Both the position numbers and the translations under genes were made by a program. From contig NZ_QQAY01000001.1 of the NCBI RefSeq assembly GCF_003350505.1, positions 248,001 to 312,000 of the forward strand: DNA of 64,000 nt. Reading direction: 5' to 3'. How positions within the stretch are numbered: the stretch's first letter is position 1; each line of letters begins with the position of its first letter. The stretch comes from Falsibacillus pallidus. Lineage in GTDB: Bacteria > Bacillota > Bacilli > Bacillales > DSM-25281. The notes under the pieces are model-generated. The model was not told where the DNA came from. It saw only the letters and a list, made by a program, of their open reading frames with translations, and ran no database searches. Positions 30,240 through 38,558 of the stretch are shown piece after piece.

Positions 30240-30265
30240 AGCCTTCCATCGGAGGGCTTATTCTT
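30240..30265 (+). terminator. Small terminator after the 23-residue gene
   Basis: AGCCTTCC (30240-30247) pairs with GGAGGGCT (30251-30258), followed by a T-rich tail. Confidence 0.6.
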
Positions 30266-30404
30266 TATTGTTAGATTTAAAACCCGGACATAATGGATAC
30301 AATAAATCTGTAAAAACTGATTCAATTACATCATTTTTGGCTATACAAAAAGAGTGGATTCTACGGAATCAAACGTCCTGATAAATTCTTTATAGGGAAA
30401 ATAC

Positions 30405-30433
30405 ATGAAAAAGTTGCTAACTTTTTATATAAT
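30405..30433 (+). promoter_or_regulatory. Candidate SigA promoter for rpoY-rnjA
   Basis: A perfect TATAAT (30428-30433) lies 17 bp after ATGAAA (30405-30410, 4 of 6 -35 positions), about 44 bp before rpoY. Confidence 0.5.
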
Positions 30434-30476
30434 AGAACAAGTTACATTTTTGATTACGGAGTAAGGAGAGAAAAAA

Positions 30477-30686
30477 ATGATTTTTAAAGTGTTTTATCAA
30501 GACAACAAAACTGAAGTTCCTGTAAGGGAAAAAACATCTGCTATGTATGTTCAAGCTGATGCAGAACGTGACGTGCGCCTAAAATTAAAGGATCGTTCTA
30601 TCAACATTGAATACATTCAAAAAGTGGATGAAGCTCACCACGAGTACGAAAAACAAAATGAAGATTTTAAAGTATTGGAGATATGA
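30477..30686 (+). CDS. rpoY: RNA polymerase epsilon subunit RpoY
   Basis: A 69-residue small subunit of Firmicutes RNA polymerase (former YkzG), with the typical start [20 protein letters not shown] and the [18 protein letters not shown] region. It binds the polymerase core and is not essential. ATG after AAGGAGAG. It is followed 7 bp later by rnjA, an arrangement conserved in Bacilli. Confidence 0.95.
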   Translation: MIFKVFYQDNKTEVPVREKTSAMYVQADAERDVRLKLKDRSINIEYIQKVDEAHHEYEKQNEDFKVLEI

Positions 30687-30693
30687 TTAGTAT

Positions 30694-32361
30694 ATGAAAT
30701 TTGTAAAAAATGACCAAACAGCTGTTTTCGCCCTCGGTGGATTAGGCGAAATCGGAAAAAATACTTATGGCGTACAATTCCAGGATGAAATCATCTTGAT
30801 CGATGCAGGTATCAAATTCCCGGAAGACGAATTGCTCGGGATTGATTATGTCATCCCTGATTACACGTATTTAGCAAAAAACATCGATAAAATTAAAGGA
30901 TTGTTTGTCACTCATGGACATGAAGACCATATTGGCGGCATCCCCTACCTTCTGCGGGAAGTAAATATCCCGATTTATGGAGGAAAGCTTGCCCTCGGAC
31001 TTATCAAAAACAAATTGGAAGAACATGGCCTTTTGAGACAGACGCAGCTGCATGAAATCCAAGAGGATGATGTGATCAAGTTCAGGAAGACTTCTGTTAC
31101 CTTCTTCCGTACGACTCACAGTATTCCAGATTCCTATGGAATTGTTGTAAAGACTCCTCCAGGGAACATTGTTCATACAGGTGATTTTAAATTTGACTTT
31201 ACACCGGTTGGAGAGCCTGCCAATTTGACAAAAATGGCTGAAATAGGAAAAGAAGGCGTCCTTTGCCTATTATCTGACAGCACTAACAGTGAAGTTCCTA
31301 ACTTTACGATGTCAGAAAGAAGAGTTGGAGAAAGCATACAGGACATTTTCCGAAAAGTTGACGGACGCGTGATCTTTGCTACTTTCGCCTCCAACATTCA
31401 TCGTCTGCAGCAAGTTGTAGAAGCTGCTGTATCCCACGGACGCAAGGTTGCCGTATTTGGCCGCAGCATGGAAGCAGCCATCCGGATTGGTCATGAACTT
31501 GGCTATATCAACTGTCCTAAAGATACGTTTATCGAAGCGAACCAAATTAACCGCCTTCCTGCCAATAGAGTGACCATCCTCTGTACAGGAAGCCAGGGAG
31601 AGCCAATGGCGGCATTGTCCCGTATCGCGAACGGTACTCATAGACAAATTCAAATCCAGCCTGGTGATACGGTGGTGTTTTCTTCATCTCCTATCCCTGG
31701 GAACACAATCAGCGTCAATAGAACGATTAACATGCTGTTCAAAGCTGGAGCTGAAGTCATCCATGGTTCTTTAAATGATATCCACACTTCTGGTCATGGT
31801 GGACAAGAAGAGCAGAAACTTATGCTCCGCCTTATGAAGCCTAAGTTCTTCATGCCGATTCATGGAGAATTCAGAATGCAGAAAATGCATGCAAGACATG
31901 CTGTAGACTGTGGTGTGGCAGAGGAAAACTGCTTCATCATGGATAACGGAGAAGTTCTTGCATTAAGCGATGACTCTGCAATGGTTGCGGGTAAAATTCC
32001 ATCAGGATCTGTTTATATTGATGGAAGCGGCATCGGTGACATCGGAAATATCGTTCTGCGCGACCGACGAATCCTTTCTGAAGAAGGACTTGTCATTGTC
32101 GTTGTCAGCATTAATATGAATGACTTCAGGATTGCTGCAGGGCCAGATATCATTTCCCGCGGTTTTGTCTATATGAGAGAATCAGGCGATCTAATCAATG
32201 AAGCTCAAAAATTGATTAATAACCATTTAAATAAAGTGATGGAACGCAAGACATCCCAGTGGTCAGAAATTAAAAATGAAATCACTGACACACTTGCTCC
32301 ATTCCTTTACGAGAAAACGAAGCGCCGTCCGATGATCCTGCCGATCATCATGGAAGTTTAA
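30694..32361 (+). CDS. rnjA: Ribonuclease J1
   Basis: Metallo-beta-lactamase/beta-CASP ribonuclease with endo- and 5'-exonuclease activity, central to mRNA decay and rRNA maturation. The 555 residues show the zinc motif HGHEDH (H74, H76, D78, H79), a beta-CASP domain including the [12 protein letters not shown] and SGHGGQEE motifs, and HGEFR near 390. Co-transcribed with rpoY. RNase J1 is also the reported target of SR1P with GapA in B. subtilis. Confidence 0.97.
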   Translation: MKFVKNDQTAVFALGGLGEIGKNTYGVQFQDEIILIDAGIKFPEDELLGIDYVIPDYTYLAKNIDKIKGLFVTHGHEDHIGGIPYLLREVNIPIYGGKLALGLIKNKLEEHGLLRQTQLHEIQEDDVIKFRKTSVTFFRTTHSIPDSYGIVVKTPPGNIVHTGDFKFDFTPVGEPANLTKMAEIGKEGVLCLLSDSTNSEVPNFTMSERRVGESIQDIFRKVDGRVIFATFASNIHRLQQVVEAAVSHGRKVAVFGRSMEAAIRIGHELGYINCPKDTFIEANQINRLPANRVTILCTGSQGEPMAALSRIANGTHRQIQIQPGDTVVFSSSPIPGNTISVNRTINMLFKAGAEVIHGSLNDIHTSGHGGQEEQKLMLRLMKPKFFMPIHGEFRMQKMHARHAVDCGVAEENCFIMDNGEVLALSDDSAMVAGKIPSGSVYIDGSGIGDIGNIVLRDRRILSEEGLVIVVVSINMNDFRIAAGPDIISRGFVYMRESGDLINEAQKLINNHLNKVMERKTSQWSEIKNEITDTLAPFLYEKTKRRPMILPIIMEV

Positions 32362-32375
32362 TAAACAAGAATGAC

Positions 32376-32409
32376 AAAAAGACCGAACCCTCGTGGATTC
32401 GGTCTTTTT
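32376..32409. terminator. Bidirectional terminator rnjA/ktrC
   Basis: AAAAAGACCGAA and TTCGGTCTTTTT arms between convergent genes. Confidence 0.88.
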
Positions 32410-32411
32410 GA

Positions 32412-33077
32412 TTATGAAGACATCATTTTCTTTTCAAATTGGTTAATATCTGTATCTGCCCCTATCACGATAAGGATGTCATCTTGATGAATGACTTCAT
32501 TTGCTTGGGGTGAAACAATAATATCATTTTCCCGTTTAATCGCCACGATATTCAAGCCGTATTTCGCACGAACATCTAAATCCACAAGTGACTTGCCCGC
32601 GAGCAGCGGATTATTGGCGGCAATCTCAACGATGCTGTGTTCATCCGAAAGCTCCAAATAATCCAATACACTATTAGAAATGATATTATGGGCAATACGT
32701 CTTCCCATATCTCTTTCTGGATGAACGACATGGTCGGCACCAATTTTGCGCAGCACTTTTTCATGGTAGTCATTTTGGGCTTTAACCGTGATATTGTTCA
32801 CTCCAATTTCCTTCAGCATCAAAGTTGTCAGGATGCTGGATTGGATATCGTCACCGATTGCAACGATAACATGGTCAAAATTACGGATGCCCAAGCTTTT
32901 TAACGTCACTTCTTCAGTTGTATCCGCTACAACCGCATGGGAAGCTATGGAAGCAAACTCATTGACGCGGTCTTCATCTTGATCGATTGCCATGACTTCC
33001 ATCCCTTGCTCAGATAACGCCCGGCAGATACTTCCTCCGAATCGTCCTAATCCGATCACAACAAATTCTTTTTTCAC
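32412..33077 (-). CDS. ktrC: KtrC, potassium-channel gating RCK protein
   Basis: A 221-residue cytosolic regulator of a Ktr potassium uptake channel. RCK_N Rossmann domain (GLGRFGGSICRAL, 8-20) and RCK_C domain from about 135. KtrA/C proteins bind ATP/ADP and, in the C-terminal domain, c-di-AMP. The membrane partner KtrD/B is not in this window, as for ktrC in B. subtilis. Placement next to rnjA also matches. The c-di-AMP receptor cbpB lies 14 kb away. Confidence 0.9.
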   Translation of the reverse strand: MKKEFVVIGLGRFGGSICRALSEQGMEVMAIDQDEDRVNEFASIASHAVVADTTEEVTLKSLGIRNFDHVIVAIGDDIQSSILTTLMLKEIGVNNITVKAQNDYHEKVLRKIGADHVVHPERDMGRRIAHNIISNSVLDYLELSDEHSIVEIAANNPLLAGKSLVDLDVRAKYGLNIVAIKRENDIIVSPQANEVIHQDDILIVIGADTDINQFEKKMMSS

Positions 33078-33143
33078 AACTACGCCTCCACACTAAGCAG
33101 ATATTTCCTCTACATTGTAGCATAAGGTCTATATTTGGGAAAA

Positions 33144-34157
33144 TTACTTTTTACCCTTTACATAATCTGCATCAAACAGAAACAGTTTCATCAACAAGAG
33201 CAGTGATGGAATAAGGAGCAGCAGTCCAGCAATGAATACGACAACCAGCGCAGTACCCATGGTTGGATTTGTTATACTCTCATGAACGGTTACAAAAGGC
33301 TGCAGGATATACGGTAAATGAGAGGCACCGTACCCGAAAAACGCAAAGAAGAATTGAAGCATGACCGCTATGAAGGCAGTCCCGAAATTTTTCTTTTTAA
33401 GGATTAGATAAGATGCAATCAAGAAAAACAAGAGAGATAAACCAAACATCCACCATAGTTGGATTGCTTTCGAAAAGTGCCCTGGATTATGGGCGTGCAG
33501 AGAAGCAAAGACTAGAAAACTCGCCAAAATGGTGGGAGGACTCCAAAACAAGGTGAACTTTCTTAAAACATCCCGAGCCGGCATATCCCCTGCCCGATCC
33601 GCATAATAAGTCAAAAATGCTGCACTAATGAACAAAACAGACACTATGGCCAATAAAACAACACTCCATGAATATGGACTAGTGAATAATTCCTTTGCGA
33701 GAAATTCAACTCCGCTCCCTTTCTCTTTAAGGAATCCGCCTTCTGAAATGGTCAATGCCGTAGATAGTGCGGCCGGAATGAGCAGTCCGGTTGCTCCATA
33801 TAAAAATAAATAGAAACTATTTTCCTTTGAACCATAATTTCCAAAAGCATAAAAGGAACCCCTTATCACCAATAGCACCAAGGATACACTCCCCGGCAGC
33901 AGCAATGCTGTGCCATAGTAGTAAGCCGCGTCAGGGAAAAATCCGACAAGCCCCACAAAGAAGAAAACAAAAAACACATTTGTCACTTCCCATACAGGAG
34001 ATAAATAGCGGCTGATCAGATTATTAATGAGATGATCCCTTTTTGAAATCTTCCCATAAAATGCAAAGAATCCTGCTCCGAAATCAATTGAAGCAATGAT
34101 AAGATAACCATAAAGAAATATCCATAAAACGGATATGCCTAAAATCTCCAAGCTCAT
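33144..34157 (-). CDS. cydB: Cytochrome bd oxidase subunit II
   Basis: A 337-residue membrane protein with about eight helices. N-terminal IASIDFGAGFFAFYG resembles the conserved opening of CydB. Partner of the CydA subunit encoded immediately upstream with a 30-bp gap. Length is like the short YthB-type subunit of B. subtilis rather than that of the cydABCD operon. No cydCD genes follow. ATG after GGGGAGG. Confidence 0.9.
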   Translation of the reverse strand: MSLEILGISVLWIFLYGYLIIASIDFGAGFFAFYGKISKRDHLINNLISRYLSPVWEVTNVFFVFFFVGLVGFFPDAAYYYGTALLLPGSVSLVLLVIRGSFYAFGNYGSKENSFYLFLYGATGLLIPAALSTALTISEGGFLKEKGSGVEFLAKELFTSPYSWSVVLLAIVSVLFISAAFLTYYADRAGDMPARDVLRKFTLFWSPPTILASFLVFASLHAHNPGHFSKAIQLWWMFGLSLLFFLIASYLILKKKNFGTAFIAVMLQFFFAFFGYGASHLPYILQPFVTVHESITNPTMGTALVVVFIAGLLLLIPSLLLLMKLFLFDADYVKGKK

Positions 34158-34187
34158 GATTCCCTCCCCTTTCTATTTAGGTGCATA

Positions 34188-35516
34188 TCAATGATTGAAC
34201 CTCTTCTCTAATTCAGCTTCAGCAGGTTTATTCTTGAACATCCTTACAAGGACAACACATGTGAGAATCGCTAAAATAAAATAGAGTATCGCAAAAATGA
34301 TGAATGTCAACCCTACACCCTGTCCGGTTGTTGCTGCATCAGCGACCTTCATATATCCTCTTAAAATCCACGGCTGCCTTCCTACTTCTGCATAAATCCA
34401 TCCGAATTCGATTGCAAGAACTGAAAGTGGGCCAGCAGCGGCGATACCCCATAAAATAGGCTTAAACCATTCCGAGAATTTTTTGGCTCTCCACGCTATC
34501 AGATACACCAGAGATAATACAATTACAAACGAACCGATGGCGACCATCAAATCAAACATGTAATGAATCCATAATGGCGGGGTTTCATCCTTAGGAAAAT
34601 CATCCAAACCGATGACTTTCTTATCAAAACTGCTTCCCGCTAAAAAGCTCAACATGCCAGGAAGGCGGATTGCGTGATGAATCTGGTTGTTTTCATCAAT
34701 CGTTCCGAATAAAATGAGATCCGCATTTGACTCCGTCTCAAAATGCCATTCAGCTGCTGCCAGCTTTTCCGGCTGTACTTCTGCAAGGAACTTAGCTGAG
34801 ACATCCCCTGCAAGTGCAGTGCCCAAGGAAAACACTAAAGAACAAATCATCGTCAGCCTCAGTGCGCTGCGGTAATAGATGCTCCTCTTCCCTCTTAATA
34901 TGGCAAATGAGGTAATTGCGGCAAGCAGAACAGCCGAAGTCATATAGGAAGATGTGAGAACGTGAAATACCTTTGATGGGGTAGATGGATTCAACATTGC
35001 TGCAATCGGATCAATATTGACCGCCTTCCCATTCTTCAATTCAAACCCTTGTGGCGTATTCATAAATGCATTAACAGTCGTGATGAACAATGCAGAGGCT
35101 GAAGATCCGATCATGACTGGAATGGTAAGCAGCCAGTGCAGCCACTTATTCTTAAATCGATCCCATGTGTATAGGTAAATCCCCAAAAATATAGCTTCAA
35201 AGAAAAAAGCGAATGTCTCCATGAATAATGGCAACGAAATGACTTGTCCAGCCACTTTCATGAAGCTTGGCCAAAGCATTGAAAGCTGAAGCCCTATACA
35301 AGTGCCCGTCACTACTCCGACCGCTACAGTAATGGTGAAGCCGCGTGCCCACCTGCGTGCCAGAAGCAGGAAATGGTTATTATTTTTCTTAATCCCTACA
35401 AATTCTGCAATGGAAATCATAACAGGGATCCCGACCCCAATGGTTGCAAATATTATATGGAATGCCAAAGTCATGGAAGTAAGCATTCTGCTAAGCATGA
35501 CATTATCTAGTTCCAC
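34188..35516 (-). CDS. cydA: Cytochrome bd quinol oxidase subunit I
   Basis: Quinol oxidase subunit with hemes b558, b595 and d. The 442 residues have nine or so membrane helices, the heme His in FHIIFATIGVG, and the conserved GRQPWI signature near 390. The Q-loop is short, as in the cyanide-insensitive (CIO/YthA) branch, so ythA may be the better ortholog name. The start is GTG, 8 nt after AAGGGGG. A tandem Rex/Fnr-like operator overlaps its promoter, suggesting low-oxygen, high-NADH induction. Confidence 0.92.
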   Translation of the reverse strand: MELDNVMLSRMLTSMTLAFHIIFATIGVGIPVMISIAEFVGIKKNNNHFLLLARRWARGFTITVAVGVVTGTCIGLQLSMLWPSFMKVAGQVISLPLFMETFAFFFEAIFLGIYLYTWDRFKNKWLHWLLTIPVMIGSSASALFITTVNAFMNTPQGFELKNGKAVNIDPIAAMLNPSTPSKVFHVLTSSYMTSAVLLAAITSFAILRGKRSIYYRSALRLTMICSLVFSLGTALAGDVSAKFLAEVQPEKLAAAEWHFETESNADLILFGTIDENNQIHHAIRLPGMLSFLAGSSFDKKVIGLDDFPKDETPPLWIHYMFDLMVAIGSFVIVLSLVYLIAWRAKKFSEWFKPILWGIAAAGPLSVLAIEFGWIYAEVGRQPWILRGYMKVADAATTGQGVGLTFIIFAILYFILAILTCVVLVRMFKNKPAEAELEKRFNH

Positions 35517-35562
35517 AGATTCTTCCCCCTTCTATATGACAATTTATTACGTTAGTACCCTA

Positions 35563-35591
35563 ATCATAATGGAATAACCATAGTTTGTGAA
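35563..35591 (-). promoter_or_regulatory. SigA promoter for cydAB
   Basis: On the minus strand, TTCACA (35586-35591, 5 of 6), a 17-bp spacer and TATGAT (35563-35568, 5 of 6). The -35 lies inside a Rex-like half-conserved site. Confidence 0.6.
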
Positions 35592-35628
35592 GTATTGAAC
35601 AATGTCTATTTTGTGACGTTTTTCACAA
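35584..35628. promoter_or_regulatory. Tandem Rex/Fnr-like operators at cydAB
   Basis: Site 1 (35611-35628) is TTGTGA-N6-TCACAA with perfect 6-bp arms, the Rex (NADH-sensing repressor) pattern, which also fits Fnr. Site 2 (35584-35601) reads TTGTGAA-N4-TGAACAA, weaker, and covers the promoter -35. The centres are 27 bp apart. Rex is known to repress bd oxidase genes in Bacilli. Confidence 0.6.
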
Positions 35629-35631
35629 ACA

Positions 35632-35684
35632 AAATAAAAGCCTTCTCTTACCCCGACACTATGAGTAAGAGAAGGCTTTTATTT
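35632..35684 (-). terminator. Terminator of the DUF4349 gene
   Basis: A 20-bp perfect stem (35632-35651 with 35665-35684) with a T-rich tail on the minus strand. It isolates cydAB from upstream transcription. Confidence 0.85.
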
Positions 35685-35716
35685 ACTCTATTTTATTTGT
35701 CAAAGCAGGGCTGCTT

Positions 35717-36601
35717 TTATGCCCCCCTTTTTCTTTTCATATATCTGATTACCGGGATGGAGATCAGCACTAAGATAATAATGTACAGGATATTTCCTAA
35801 AATAAATATCAATAATGTGGAAACAACTGATATCAATGAGTTTACACTGTCTATAAATTCTTTTTTTGTTTTCAGCCAAATTCCCGCTTGGTCTTTTTCT
35901 ATTTCGCCTACTTTAATTTTATTTTCCCGGATCGATACCGTAATGGTCGCTAAACTTGATTGATTTTCTAAATATTTTCTGCGCCCTTCAATGCTTTCTA
36001 TTTCCTCCTGTACTCTCGCCAGGTCATCCGAAATTTTTAAAAGATTCTCTGTTTTTTGAGCATTTTCCATGAAGCTCAGCAATCTTTTCTCTACAGTTTT
36101 TTTAGCTTTCAATCTCGATTCCAAATCGACATATTCTTCTGTAACATCTTCTCCGGCAACATTGCGTTCCAACACCTTTGCTGAAGCCCCTTCAGAGAAA
36201 TCGAGAAACTCTTGAAACCTTTCTTGGGGAATACGAAAAACAACTTCTCCTGCTACATTCTCTTCATCGGTGTGATAGGAGTTGGACCGGACAATATATC
36301 CCCCAATAGTTGAAGCTTTCTTTTCAAGGGAATGCAGCAATTTTTCATAATTACTTGCTTCCACAGAGAGATTCGCTGTATAAATCACTTTTCTTTCCCT
36401 TACTTCTGTTTGGGAGGTGCCGCTCTCTGCATTTTTTTCATCCGATGAATCTGAGGTTGAAAATCCTTTTTGTTCACTTTGGCTCATCAGTTCTTTTTTC
36501 CCTGCATCTGACTTGCTCTCCATTTTGTCATGGCTTCCACTGCAGGCTCCCATGCCAAAGACAATAATCATACCAGCCAGAAAATATGCGATTTTTCTCA
36601 T
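35717..36601 (-). CDS. DUF4349 lipoprotein with C-terminal membrane helix
   Basis: A 294-residue protein. Signal peptide with lipobox MGAC (Cys 20) is followed by a Ser/Lys/Glu-rich linker (about 21-70), a DUF4349 domain (VIYTANLSVEASNYEKLL onward), a coiled coil (about 165-215), and a strong membrane helix plus basic tail (VIRYMKRKR) at the end. Anchors at both ends suggest a membrane-proximal sensor or scaffold. Function unknown. ATG after AGGAGG. Confidence 0.75.
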   Translation of the reverse strand: MRKIAYFLAGMIIVFGMGACSGSHDKMESKSDAGKKELMSQSEQKGFSTSDSSDEKNAESGTSQTEVRERKVIYTANLSVEASNYEKLLHSLEKKASTIGGYIVRSNSYHTDEENVAGEVVFRIPQERFQEFLDFSEGASAKVLERNVAGEDVTEEYVDLESRLKAKKTVEKRLLSFMENAQKTENLLKISDDLARVQEEIESIEGRRKYLENQSSLATITVSIRENKIKVGEIEKDQAGIWLKTKKEFIDSVNSLISVVSTLLIFILGNILYIIILVLISIPVIRYMKRKRGA

Positions 36602-36711
36602 TTAAACCTCCTGTTTTCCTTTAATCATATGACGAACTTCAATGGCGTCAGGTTACCAAATGCAAAAAATTCCCCTGAAAAAATACAGGGGAATCTCTGA
36701 GCAATACTGAA

Positions 36712-38547
36712 TTATATCGCTTCAAGCATATTAAATTGTGCTTTGACCAAATGATAATATTCACCTTTTAAGTTCATCAGCTGATCATGGTTGCCTTCTT
36801 CTATAATATTTCCGTGGTCCAGGACAAATATTTTATCTGCTTCCCTGATTGTGGAAAGGCGATGGGCAATTATGATTGCCGTCCTATCCTTGAGCAGGAT
36901 ATTTAATGCTTTTTGAATCTGGACTTCTGTTTCAGTATCAATGCTTGCTGTCGCCTCATCCAGAATGATGATGCTCGGATCTGCTAATAAAGCCCTAGCA
37001 AATGAAAGCAGCTGTCTTTCACCGACAGATAAAATATTTCCCCGTTCCTCTACTTCAGTATCATATCCCTTTGGAAGCTTTTGAATGAATTGATGCGCAC
37101 CGATTGCTTCTGCTGCTTTATGGACTTCTTCATCAGAAGCATCAGGTCTTCCAAACTTGATATTTTCTTTGATGGTACCAGAGAAAATGAATGTATCCTG
37201 TAAGACAACGCTGATTTTTTCCCTGACGCTTCTTAAGGAAACATCCCTTAAATCATGGCCATCAATCTTTACACTGCCTGATGTAGGATCATAGAATCGA
37301 CTGATCAAATTGGCAATGGTCGTTTTCCCTGAGCCTGTATGGCCAACAAGGGCAACTGTCTCGCCTGCTTTCATCTCCAGGTTAATTCCTTTTAACGCCT
37401 TACGTTTATCATCATATGAAAATTCTACATTTTCGAATTCGATGCGGCCCTTCATTTCATCGATATCCACTGCTGATGTTTTCTCAGAAACAATTGGCTT
37501 TTCATCAAGAAACTCAAATATCCTTTCTGACGATGCCATACCCATCAATAATTGGTTGTACACCTGTCCCAGCCTTGAGATCGGCTCCCAGAACATGCCC
37601 AGATAGAACGCGAAGGAAACAAATTCACCTAATGTAAGTGAATTAGAATCTGTTTGAATCAAATGGGCGCCAAACCAAATCAGCACTGCGGTACCGACTG
37701 CATTCGTCAGTTCCACCATTGGGCGGAACATGGCATTCTTTTGCGTCGCAGTTTTCCAGGCAAGATAGCTTTCATTATTAATCCCATTGAAAAACATTCG
37801 GTTCCCTTTTTCTTGTGTAAAAGACTGCGTAATTCTAATCCCTTGAATGCTTTCATTTAAATGGGAGTTGATTTTCGACTGCTTCAGCCTGACATTCTGC
37901 CAAGAGCGTCTAATATTTTTTCTCAGGCTGGTGGAAATGAAAAACATGATTGGCAGGATGACCATTACAGCCAATGTCAACTGCGGCGACAATGTGAACA
38001 GGATGACTATGATGCCCACCAAAAGCAACATATCCATTAAAAGATTGATTACCCCATTCGTGAATAGTTCCTGTAAAGAGTTGATATCATTCATGATTCT
38101 GACCAGGATTGATCCTGCCGACCGCTGATCAAAAAATCGGTGTGATAAATGCTGTACATGTGTAAACAAATGCTTCCTTAAGTCATAGATGACACTCTGC
38201 CCGAGGATATTCATCCATTTAATCCTGAAATAGTTCGCGATATAAGACAGGATATAGAGGCCTGCAATAATTGAAACAAGAATTCCTAAAAGTTTGCTGT
38301 CTTTATTCGTAATTGCTTTATCTAATACATAAACCCCTATGATAGTAGGAATCATCAGTCTGACGGCCGTCGTAATCAAAACAGCGATGATGGAAGATGG
38401 CAGCAGGTTCTTGGAGTATGGCTTTAAATAAGCCAGCAGCCTCAACATCTGAGCCCAGTTGAAAGGCTTTTCGATAATTTGATCTGTTGAATAGTGGAAT
38501 CGTTTCAGTACATTTTGATTCGCTTCTGAATTTTTTGGTTCCTTCAC
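36712..38547 (-). CDS. Heterodimeric ABC exporter, subunit with intact Walker B Glu
   Basis: A 611-residue half-transporter: six membrane helices then an ATPase domain. Walker A GHTGSGKTT is normal and Walker B IIILDEATASID keeps the catalytic Glu, but the signature reads LSVGERQ instead of LSGGQ. With its partner, one ATP site would be normal and one degenerate, as in BmrCD-type multidrug exporters. The start is GTG after AGGTGAA, 11 bp downstream of the partner gene. Substrate unknown. Similar to YknV or YfiC by layout. Confidence 0.9.
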   Translation of the reverse strand: MKEPKNSEANQNVLKRFHYSTDQIIEKPFNWAQMLRLLAYLKPYSKNLLPSSIIAVLITTAVRLMIPTIIGVYVLDKAITNKDSKLLGILVSIIAGLYILSYIANYFRIKWMNILGQSVIYDLRKHLFTHVQHLSHRFFDQRSAGSILVRIMNDINSLQELFTNGVINLLMDMLLLVGIIVILFTLSPQLTLAVMVILPIMFFISTSLRKNIRRSWQNVRLKQSKINSHLNESIQGIRITQSFTQEKGNRMFFNGINNESYLAWKTATQKNAMFRPMVELTNAVGTAVLIWFGAHLIQTDSNSLTLGEFVSFAFYLGMFWEPISRLGQVYNQLLMGMASSERIFEFLDEKPIVSEKTSAVDIDEMKGRIEFENVEFSYDDKRKALKGINLEMKAGETVALVGHTGSGKTTIANLISRFYDPTSGSVKIDGHDLRDVSLRSVREKISVVLQDTFIFSGTIKENIKFGRPDASDEEVHKAAEAIGAHQFIQKLPKGYDTEVEERGNILSVGERQLLSFARALLADPSIIILDEATASIDTETEVQIQKALNILLKDRTAIIIAHRLSTIREADKIFVLDHGNIIEEGNHDQLMNLKGEYYHLVKAQFNMLEAI

Positions 38548-38558
38548 TTGTCTTCACC

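Noticed and set aside
30145-30381. A 78-codon reading overlapping the 23-residue gene
   Set aside because: Its GTG start lies inside the ribosome binding site of the shorter gene and has none of its own; it also runs through the terminator hairpin.
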